This document shows positions 7,091 through 13,818 of a stretch of 23,283 bases of DNA, one piece after another. This DNA is from Fimenecus sp963624605. GTDB taxonomy: Bacteria; Bacillota; Clostridia; Oscillospirales; Acutalibacteraceae. The first letter of the stretch is position 1, and the number at the start of each line of letters is the position of its first letter. Location: positions 1 through 23,283 of the forward strand of contig CAVFQD010000027.1 of assembly GCA_963624605.1 (NCBI GenBank), in the 5' to 3' direction. The position numbers were made by a program, and so were the translations under genes. Below the pieces are notes generated by a model, which saw only the letters and a program-made list of their open reading frames with translations, had not been told where the DNA came from and searched no databases.

Positions 7091-8260
7091 TTATTTTGTC
7101 TGCTCGTCAACGAACGGAATAAGGTGATTGTCCAGCAAATCCTTTGCCATATCCCTTTTTTCCTTGCTCCATCTGTCTGATTTCAGCATTGACATTATGC
7201 TTCTGAACCAAGCAAGAGGATAAAGCCACTTTAAGCTGTCGTCCTTTTTAGCAGCCTCTTCAAACGGCTCGCCGAAATATTTCAGCATAAACTTATTGAA
7301 GATTTCCGTTACCTGCTCGCTCGACATTTTATAGAACGAGTTAAATTCGCCCGGCGCCGTATTTGCGTATTCCATTGAGAAAACAATTCTCGAGATATCA
7401 AACAGAGGTGTTCCGTGACCGAGCTCGCCCATATCGATAAGCAGACATTCGTTGTTTTCAACCATTATGTTGTTGAGGTTCAAATCGCCGTGGATGCAGT
7501 GGTTTCCGTTTGGAACCATATCCAAAAATTTACAGAGATATTCTCTTTCACGGTCGGAAATTGTTGTAAGATTATCTATATCGGCATAATTGGAAGTTTT
7601 GAAATCGCGTATTTCGGGATCGTCGGTTACGATTGAGCCGACCTTTTTGCAGGTATCGACATACATATCGACATATTTGTCAACATTAGCGTAATCCTCT
7701 CTGACAAGCTCACCGAGGGTTTTTGACTTTATAAGCTCGTACATAACGCCCGTTCTGCCGTCGCACTCGACAATATCATACGAAATAGCAGTCGGAACGC
7801 CCATAACAAAGGCTTTTTTTGCAAACGCCTTTTCCGCTTCAATTTCCGCATTTCCCACTTGCGGATAATACAGCTTAACAATAGTTTCGTCGTCCAAGCG
7901 GTAGCATTCGCCGCAGGCTCCGGCTCCGATAATATCACAGCCTTCAACGCTTATCTGACGCATACTTCCCTCGACATCCATTATCTCGGAAAAGCCGGTA
8001 ACATCAAATACGCTTTTGACATCGTTGTTAACTCCGACTACCTTAAAGGGCTTGCCCGCACATCTCTTCTTTGCGCCGAGAATTACACGAAGTCCCGCAG
8101 ATGAAATAAACTCAAGCTCGCTTGCGTCAATGATAATTCCCGCAGTATCGCCGGGCTTGTCGGCAATAGCTTCTTCAAAGCTGCCTGCGTTTGCCGATGT
8201 AATGCTGCCGGATACATACACATAGGTAAGATTGTCTCTGATTTCGATTTTTGTGCTCAT
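7091..8260 (-). CDS. STAS domain (anti-sigma factor antagonist type) fused to an APH-like kinase
   Basis: A 389-residue two-domain protein. Residues 1-103 form a STAS domain; FISSAGLRVIL (51-61) aligns with the SpoIIAA phosphorylation site, placing the phospho-acceptor at Ser54. Residues from about 108 form an aminoglycoside-phosphotransferase-like kinase: glycine-rich loop IGAGACGECY (111-120), Lys129 (TIVKLY), catalytic HGDLNLNN (257-264, Asp259 and Asn264) and metal-binding Asp276 (LIDMGE). All key kinase residues are present. The ATG at 8258-8260 is chosen because AGGAGA lies 7 bases upstream; a TTG 21 bases earlier overlaps the previous stop and lacks such a site. It is the last gene of the hydrolase-phosphatase-HD-STAS operon. 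The STAS part is a likely substrate of the SpoIIE phosphatase and GHKL kinase; the APH substrate is unknown. Confidence 0.85.
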   Translation of the reverse strand: MSTKIEIRDNLTYVYVSGSITSANAGSFEEAIADKPGDTAGIIIDASELEFISSAGLRVILGAKKRCAGKPFKVVGVNNDVKSVFDVTGFSEIMDVEGSMRQISVEGCDIIGAGACGECYRLDDETIVKLYYPQVGNAEIEAEKAFAKKAFVMGVPTAISYDIVECDGRTGVMYELIKSKTLGELVREDYANVDKYVDMYVDTCKKVGSIVTDDPEIRDFKTSNYADIDNLTTISDREREYLCKFLDMVPNGNHCIHGDLNLNNIMVENNECLLIDMGELGHGTPLFDISRIVFSMEYANTAPGEFNSFYKMSSEQVTEIFNKFMLKYFGEPFEEAAKKDDSLKWLYPLAWFRSIMSMLKSDRWSKEKRDMAKDLLDNHLIPFVDEQTK

Positions 8261-8277
8261 AAAAATATCTCCTGTTT

Positions 8278-8802
8278 TCAAAAAATTTCTGTTACAAGTT
8301 GTTTAAGCTCCTGATACATCGGCAAATCCTCCAACGATTTCAATGCGTCGACAAGCTCCGTATAAAGCCATTTTTGCTTATCCTTGCCGCATCTGAATAT
8401 TGACCAGACGGCGTCGCCGTTTTTTTCGATTGAGCTTTTTATATCCTTTGCGTTGGAAAGCTTATCCGCGCAGACGAGCATTTTGACATCACGGTTATCG
8501 GTAGCTCTCAAAAATTCAATCGTCGCCTTTTTCCGTTCGTCCCATGACAATTTTTTGTCCTCGGTATCGCTCAAAACCAAATTTGCGATGTTCTCGCCGA
8601 ATTCCTCGCGAAGCTCATCGTACGACACGGTCGTATCCTCGATGGTGTCATGCAGCAGCCCGGCGCTGATAAGGTCGTCGTCCGCACCGTTTTCGGCAAG
8701 CTCTATGGCAACCGAAACGGGATGATATATATACGGCTTATCATCCTTCCTTTTTTGGTTCTTATGCGCCTCTATCGCATAAACCAGAGCCTTATTATAC
8801 AA
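8278..8802 (-). CDS. RelA/SpoT-type HD domain hydrolase (small alarmone hydrolase-like)
   Basis: A 174-residue stand-alone HD protein like MESH1 or the hydrolase half of SpoT. Metal and catalytic signatures are in order: H27 (YIYHPVSVA), HD at 51-52 followed by ED at 55-56 (LLHDTIEDT), and D113 with N117 (ADKLSN). The family removes the 3'-pyrophosphate of (p)ppGpp; some members act on other nucleotides. There is no synthetase, TGS or ACT domain, so if active it would only degrade alarmone. It starts at TTG 8800-8802, supported by GGAG 8 bases upstream and by the match of the N-terminus to the family. The weak start codon may limit expression. It is 15 bases after the phosphatase gene and 17 before the STAS-kinase start, inside the operon. 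Confidence 0.85.
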   Translation of the reverse strand: MYNKALVYAIEAHKNQKRKDDKPYIYHPVSVAIELAENGADDDLISAGLLHDTIEDTTVSYDELREEFGENIANLVLSDTEDKKLSWDERKKATIEFLRATDNRDVKMLVCADKLSNAKDIKSSIEKNGDAVWSIFRCGKDKQKWLYTELVDALKSLEDLPMYQELKQLVTEIF

Positions 8803-8817
8803 AGTATCAACTCCGTT

Positions 8818-11247
8818 CTACTTCAAATCAACAGTGATTTTCAGGTTGTTTTCGTTGTTCTCATATTTATAATCGATAGATGTAGACATCTTTTTCACCA
8901 TAAATATGCCGAGTCCGCCGATTACCCGTTCCTCTGCGGAAAGCTCCGTATCGGGCTCCTCGGTCTTTGTCGGGTCGTAGGGCTTTCCGTTATCGGAAAA
9001 TGTCAGCATAAGCTGTTCGTTCTGAAGAGAATAGCTTACCTTGAGCCTTGTTGCGCAGCTGTAGTTGACTATGTTTGAATAAATCTCGTCAATTATAACG
9101 CTGACCTTATTGAGAACGCTCTTGGAAACATTGATTTCCTCGAGTATTTTATAAATATATTCGTTGACCCGTCTGAGCGAATCCAAATCGGGATAAACGG
9201 TTATGCTGTTCGAGCTTTTCATATAATTGAGTCTGAACGACAGCATTGTCAGGTCATCGCTCTGTTCCGCATCCTTTGCAAACAAGCTGACATCCTTTTC
9301 AATCTGCTTGCATATAACCGCAGGGGACTCCCCGTTAAGATTTTGCATGCTTTTAAGCAAACGGTTCTCTCCGAAGAGCTTACCGTTGACATCGTTAGCC
9401 TCCGTAACTCCGTCGGTGTACAAATATATTTCGTCTCCGGGATTGAGCCACAGCTCATTCTTCTGATAAACGGTGGAATCCATTCCGGCAAGTATGAAAT
9501 TCGGCTTTGTTTTCATATATTCAAATTTGCCGTTTTTCCTGCACACAAGCGGAGGATTATGACCTGCGTTTGCGAAAGCCAAATGTCCCGTTTCAAGGTT
9601 GAGAACGCCCATCCACGCAGTAACGAACATACCTGCGTCGTTGCTTCTGCAAAGCTTTGCGTTAGTTTCGTTAAATACGGTATCAACGGGCTTTCCGCTT
9701 TCCGCAAGGCTCTTGATAAGCGTTTTGCTTGCCATCATAAACATTGCCGCCGGAATACCCTTACCCGATACATCCGCAATTAAGAACGCAAAATGCTTGG
9801 TATCGGTAAAATAGAAATCATAGAAGTCGCCGCCGACCTCCTTTGCGGTATTCATAAGAGCATACACATCAAAATCGTCACGCTTCGGGAATGGCGGGAA
9901 AATAAACGGAACGGCTGATTTCTGAATCTGCCTTGAGAGCTTAAGCTCCTGCTCAATACGGTTTTCCGCGTCGGAGATATAATCCTTGAGCGTGTCCACC
10001 GTCGAGTTTATGTCATCGGAAAGATTGGAAAATTCATAGCTGCTTCTCACATCGAGCTTTGTATCCAGATCGCCCTGAACGATTTTGTTGAGTCCCTCAT
10101 TTATGTTCTCGATTTTTTCTATGAATTTTATTCTTATAATCTGATACACAAGACAGAAAACCGTAATGTATATCAGGCTTTCCATAAACAGTATCATATA
10201 AAGCGTAACATTTCTCGAAAGATCCGCCTCGTCGGACGGCATATATGCAAAAGTGCTGTAATCGCCCGCACAGCGGTATTCGCAGTACATCTTTTCGCCG
10301 TTGAAGGTCGTTTGATACATCTTGTTTTCATCAAAGTCATTATTGCGAAGGATGTTCACGCATTCATTATAATCTTCTATTTCATCGTTGTTGCTTGCAA
10401 AGACGAACTCTCCGTTACCGTCGCAAACAATGATTCCGCCCGATTGACCTATTCGCCAATGACTTAATCTGTCGGTTATGCCCTGAGTTTCAATTTCATT
10501 TACGGCGTCCGACAGATTACTTGCCAAAAGCGATTGAGCTTCGGTTTTGGTAATTGTCGTATTGATCACATAAGTTATATAACCGGTGATAATAAACAGT
10601 ATCAAAACGCAAACAAACAGTGCGTCAAGGAAGCTGCTTACAATTTTTCTCGGCTTTTCAAACTTGAAGCTGATTTTTCCCGTTAAAGCTACCGCAAGTC
10701 CCGTTGCAATTGAGGTGCAGAGTACCATCGGCACCGTACATCTTTGAACAAATGCAAATGCGGCGCTTATATTCTTCATATTTGTCAGCAGAACAAGAAG
10801 CATATGAAGAATTTCCGTACCGTAGGCTATCGAAATCGCAAAACCGGCGGACGGTCTTTTGTTGTTAAACATAATTTTGCGGAGATTTGCGGCTGTAAAA
10901 CCGGCAATGACCGTCGCAAGCGAGCAGGCAAGCCTTGTAACCTCTCCGCCGCCCCAATATACGCTGAACCATCTTTCGACGCCGCCGATAAGACCTGCGA
11001 TTATACCGGCAGGTCCGCCGAAAGCGAAGCCGGCAACAAGCGGAGCCGCATCACGAACATTTATTACCGCGCCGCCGATGTCAACACCGAATTCCGTACA
11101 GCATACGGCATACAAGCCGAACACAATACCGATTATAATCTGTTTTGCCGAATACGGCATACTTTTAATTTTACTGCTTTTTCCCAGCAATAAAAACAAT
11201 GCGGTCAATATTGCGGGTAAAACCGTGGCTATTGTCAAATTCAGCAC
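8818..11247 (-). CDS. Membrane sensor SpoIIE-type phosphatase fused to GHKL (RsbW-like) kinase domain
   Basis: An 809-residue signalling protein. Residues about 30-195 resemble the 5TMR-LYT membrane domain of LytS (GVDIGGAVINVRDAAPLVAG region). A helix at about 205-228, an extracellular domain at about 230-345 and another helix at about 347-371 follow, then a HAMP-like linker (to about 422) and a coiled coil. The SpoIIE/PP2C domain (about 445-675) keeps its metal aspartates: D474 (GGDFYD), D492 (ADVSGKG), D612 (YTDGVTEA) and D664/D665 (SDDLT). The GHKL domain (about 690-809) keeps the N-box (E721, N725), the DNG motif (752-754) and GGLG (777-780). It could both dephosphorylate and phosphorylate a STAS partner; the STAS-kinase protein is encoded two genes downstream. 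The GTG start lies inside the 3' end of the hydrolase gene, with GGAG 10 bases upstream, so translation is coupled. Confidence 0.88.
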   Translation of the reverse strand: MLNLTIATVLPAILTALFLLLGKSSKIKSMPYSAKQIIIGIVFGLYAVCCTEFGVDIGGAVINVRDAAPLVAGFAFGGPAGIIAGLIGGVERWFSVYWGGGEVTRLACSLATVIAGFTAANLRKIMFNNKRPSAGFAISIAYGTEILHMLLVLLTNMKNISAAFAFVQRCTVPMVLCTSIATGLAVALTGKISFKFEKPRKIVSSFLDALFVCVLILFIITGYITYVINTTITKTEAQSLLASNLSDAVNEIETQGITDRLSHWRIGQSGGIIVCDGNGEFVFASNNDEIEDYNECVNILRNNDFDENKMYQTTFNGEKMYCEYRCAGDYSTFAYMPSDEADLSRNVTLYMILFMESLIYITVFCLVYQIIRIKFIEKIENINEGLNKIVQGDLDTKLDVRSSYEFSNLSDDINSTVDTLKDYISDAENRIEQELKLSRQIQKSAVPFIFPPFPKRDDFDVYALMNTAKEVGGDFYDFYFTDTKHFAFLIADVSGKGIPAAMFMMASKTLIKSLAESGKPVDTVFNETNAKLCRSNDAGMFVTAWMGVLNLETGHLAFANAGHNPPLVCRKNGKFEYMKTKPNFILAGMDSTVYQKNELWLNPGDEIYLYTDGVTEANDVNGKLFGENRLLKSMQNLNGESPAVICKQIEKDVSLFAKDAEQSDDLTMLSFRLNYMKSSNSITVYPDLDSLRRVNEYIYKILEEINVSKSVLNKVSVIIDEIYSNIVNYSCATRLKVSYSLQNEQLMLTFSDNGKPYDPTKTEEPDTELSAEERVIGGLGIFMVKKMSTSIDYKYENNENNLKITVDLK

Positions 11248-12011
11248 GGAATTTCAACTCCTTCATTCAAAAAATTCAGACAACGCTCCTTATAATCCGG
11301 TGCTTCGTCATACACCGCATGACCGAAGCTGTTGTCATAAATGTATTTCTTACATCCGAGCGCACGGGCAATTTCATTTGATGCCTGCGCCGTTGCAACA
11401 CAGTCGCCCTCGCTGCCGATAACAAAGGTCGGGCACTTAACACGGGAAAGCTCGCCGCTGCAATCGTATTCCCTGCAAGCCTTAGCCAAAATGAGAAATC
11501 TGCGGTATTCACCGTCCGTAATTCCAAGTTCGGACGAGATAAGCGTTTTGCCGTAAGCACTCAATGTGTTTTCCGAATAGACCTTTTCGACAAAGCTTGA
11601 AACAAGCTCATATTCCTTTTTCTTCTCCGCAAGGTCAATCCATTCGTCAAGAACCTCGGCAAAGGTTTCATTAGGACTTGCAAGAGTTGAGGCAAGAATC
11701 ATTTTGTTCACGACATCAGGATGATCAATCGCAAGATACAACGCAATCATACCGCCCTGCGAGGCTCCGAATATATCTGCGCTTTCTATCCCCAGCTCCT
11801 TCATTTTCCGAGCGGTGTCGTCAGCCATATTTTTTATTGTATAACCGTCGTATATGTTTTTTGCCCTGTCAAAGACATACACGGTATATTTATCGGAAAA
11901 GCAGGCGTAGGCTTTCTCAACGGCGTCCGCATACCGCATAATGCTGTGTATTGACAGCCCGGGAAGAATTACGAAGCTCTCTTTTCCGTTGCCGAATTTG
12001 ATATAATCCAT
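11241..12011 (-). CDS. Alpha/beta hydrolase, RsbQ-like by context
   Basis: A 256-residue alpha/beta hydrolase with a complete apparent triad: Ser84 in the nucleophile elbow GASQGG, Asp203 (GSEGDCV) and His231 (SFGHAVYD). It has no signal peptide, so it is cytosolic. Length and gene order (hydrolase first, overlapping by 7 bases with a PP2C phosphatase) match the rsbQ-rsbP pair of Bacillus subtilis, where the hydrolase is needed for energy-stress signalling through the phosphatase. That role is inferred from context; the sequence alone only supports a generic hydrolase of the COG0596 type. The ATG at 12009-12011 is preferred, with AGGGAT 6 bases upstream. The TTG at 12051-12053 falls inside a palindrome near the predicted transcription start. 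First gene of the operon under the promoter at 12077-12105. Confidence 0.85.
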   Translation of the reverse strand: MDYIKFGNGKESFVILPGLSIHSIMRYADAVEKAYACFSDKYTVYVFDRAKNIYDGYTIKNMADDTARKMKELGIESADIFGASQGGMIALYLAIDHPDVVNKMILASTLASPNETFAEVLDEWIDLAEKKKEYELVSSFVEKVYSENTLSAYGKTLISSELGITDGEYRRFLILAKACREYDCSGELSRVKCPTFVIGSEGDCVATAQASNEIARALGCKKYIYDNSFGHAVYDEAPDYKERCLNFLNEGVEIPC

Positions 12012-12042
12012 TCTTGAATCCCTAACCAAATAAATTGTCAAA

Positions 12043-12060
12043 CCCTTGTTCAATCAAGGG
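12043..12060. promoter_or_regulatory. Palindrome in the leader of the hydrolase-phosphatase operon
   Basis: CCCTTG-ttcaat-CAAGGG is a perfect 6-bp inverted repeat with a 6-base centre, about 10-27 bases downstream of the predicted transcription start and 31 bases before the ATG. It could be a repressor operator or a small RNA hairpin. Confidence 0.4.
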
Positions 12061-12076
12061 AAATCCGTCATTTGGT

Positions 12077-12105
12077 AGTATAGCATATGTATAAAAGGAT
12101 TTCAA
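12077..12105 (-). promoter_or_regulatory. Strong sigma-A promoter of the hydrolase-phosphatase-HD-STAS operon
   Basis: On the minus strand TTGAAA (complement of 12100-12105) and TATACT (complement of 12077-12082) are exactly 17 bases apart, with a TG in the extended -10 position (TGCTATACT). This looks like a housekeeping promoter. Confidence 0.8.
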
Positions 12106-12148
12106 CTTGTATAATTGAAATTTTCTTTGCTTATTTAAGAAAAAACTG

Positions 12149-12177
12149 TTGTATCTGTTGCGCTGCGGTGCTAAAAT
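12149..12177 (+). promoter_or_regulatory. Sigma-A promoter of the amino acid ABC transporter operon
   Basis: TTGTAT (12149-12154) and TAAAAT (12172-12177) are 17 bases apart, with an extended -10 TG (TGCTAAAAT). It is divergent from the phosphatase operon promoter about 45 bases away. The ribosome binding site AAGGAGG is at 12195-12201, 6 bases before the ATG. Confidence 0.65.
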
Positions 12178-12207
12178 AATTAGAAAAGTATTGCAAGGAG
12201 GATTTTT

Positions 12208-13818
12208 ATGAATAAAAAGAAAAGTATTTTTATTCAATTATGCTGCATAATTATGCTTGCGGCATTATTCCTGAACATACCCTGTTTTGCTGAGGAAGCA
12301 ACAGCTTCGACAGAAACGGTTACCTCATCCGAAGCGGAAGAGGAGGTCTGGGCTGCTCTTGCCGGAAAAACAGCAGGCGTAATGACAGGAACACCGCAGG
12401 ATAAAATAATTTGGTCAAAGGTGCCCGACGCAAATATTCAGTACTTTAACAGTATCACCGACGTTGCGTTGGCGTTGGAAACAAAAAAGGTTGATTTTGC
12501 GGCTCTTCCCACAGTCAGCTATTACACCCTTGTTCAGCAATACAAGGGCTTCGGATATCTTGACGCCGCTTTTGCCGTTTACGATATCGGTACGGTCTTT
12601 GCAAAGTCCGGAAAAAACGACTCCGTCCGTGAAGAGCTTAACGAATACATCGCAAAGCTCAAGGCTTCGGGAGAGCTTCAAGAAAAGCAGGATTATTGGC
12701 TCACGCCCAAGGACTGGGAGCCTGTCGACATCCCGACGAGCGGAGAAAACGGCGTGCTGACATTGGGCACGACCTCCACCTTGAAGCCGTTTTCGTTTAA
12801 GCTTAACGGCAAGCCGGTAGGATATGAAATTGATATAATAGCAGGATTTTGTAAGGAATACGGCTACGGTCTTAAAATCGAGGATGTTGATTTTGCCGGA
12901 ATTTTAAGCGGAATCACAAGCGGACAGTACGACCTTGCCGCATGCCAGATTTCGTGGACTCCCGAGCGCGGAGCAAGCGTAGACTTTTCGGATTTTTACT
13001 ACACGCAAAAATTCGTTCCCATTGTCAATGCAGACGACTTCACGCTTTCCTCTCTTGTTACTGCCGATGACTCCTCTTCACAGGATGAAAGCGGCTCGCA
13101 AAGCGGAATAGTAAGAAGCATTCAGCGTACCCTTGTTGACGAGGACAGGTGGAAATCCGTTCTCGACGGCTTGGCTGTAACGCTTATCATTACCGTTTTC
13201 GGATTTATGCTTGCGAACATTTTCGGCGCGGCATTTTGCGCTATGTCAATATCGAAATCCAAATTTCTCAACGGTGTTTCCGAGGTTTATTCAAAATTGA
13301 TGCAGGGTCTTCCCGTAGTTGTTATTCTGATGATTTTGTACTATGTAATTTTCGGAAAGACCAAGGTTTCCAACATAGTTGTTGCGATACTCGGCTTCGG
13401 CTTGATATTCGGAGCATATATGGCGCAGCTGTTCAAGGGCGGTATTCAGAGCATTGACAAGGGTCAATGGGAAGCCGCTTTGACAACCGGATTAACCAAA
13501 AAGCAAACATTTTTCGGAATTATTCTTCCGCAGGCAATACGCACCATGCTGCCGGGATATTTCAGCAATTTAATCAGCCTGATGAAGGGAACGGCAGTTG
13601 TGGGATATATAGCTATAAACGACCTGACGAAGGTCGGAGACATCATACGAAGCAATACATACGAGGCGATTGTTCCGCTTTTAACCATAGCTGTCATTTA
13701 TTTTGTAATCGCTTGTATTTTACTTTCCGTTATGAATGCAATCCGCAAAAAGCTTATGCCTAAGCGCAGATCCGTAATGACGGGAGCGGAAAATCAGCAG
13801 GGAGGTGCCGAGAAATGA
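12208..13818 (+). CDS. Polar amino acid ABC transporter, substrate-binding/permease fusion with permuted binding domain
   Basis: A 536-residue fusion. Residues 1-28 are a signal peptide or anchor. Residues 50-165 resemble the second half of a SBP_bac_3 protein: LAGKTAGVMTGT matches the start of lobe 2, and VREELNEYIAKLKASGELQE matches the usual C-terminal helix. Residues 183-273 resemble the first half: GTTSTLKPFSF, GYEIDIIAGF, and ISWTPERGASVDFS with Arg254 in the place of the carboxylate-binding arginine. The halves are thus in reversed order. From about 310 to 525 is a polar amino acid permease with about five helices and an EAA loop (GQWEAALTTGLTKKQTFFG). It imports an amino acid, specificity unknown. 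The gene overlaps the ATPase gene by 4 bases. An alternative reading is two incomplete binding domains side by side. Confidence 0.88.
   Translation: MNKKKSIFIQLCCIIMLAALFLNIPCFAEEATASTETVTSSEAEEEVWAALAGKTAGVMTGTPQDKIIWSKVPDANIQYFNSITDVALALETKKVDFAALPTVSYYTLVQQYKGFGYLDAAFAVYDIGTVFAKSGKNDSVREELNEYIAKLKASGELQEKQDYWLTPKDWEPVDIPTSGENGVLTLGTTSTLKPFSFKLNGKPVGYEIDIIAGFCKEYGYGLKIEDVDFAGILSGITSGQYDLAACQISWTPERGASVDFSDFYYTQKFVPIVNADDFTLSSLVTADDSSSQDESGSQSGIVRSIQRTLVDEDRWKSVLDGLAVTLIITVFGFMLANIFGAAFCAMSISKSKFLNGVSEVYSKLMQGLPVVVILMILYYVIFGKTKVSNIVVAILGFGLIFGAYMAQLFKGGIQSIDKGQWEAALTTGLTKKQTFFGIILPQAIRTMLPGYFSNLISLMKGTAVVGYIAINDLTKVGDIIRSNTYEAIVPLLTIAVIYFVIACILLSVMNAIRKKLMPKRRSVMTGAENQQGGAEK

Noticed and set aside
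7091..11247. Calling the operon a true sigma-B regulatory operon
   Set aside because: No sigma factor, separate RsbV or separate RsbW gene is present in the window; only the RsbQ-RsbP-like order is supported.
12012..12053. A 14-residue longer alpha/beta hydrolase starting at TTG
   Set aside because: The TTG is inside a palindrome and lacks a good ribosome binding site; the ATG at 12011 matches the expected domain start.
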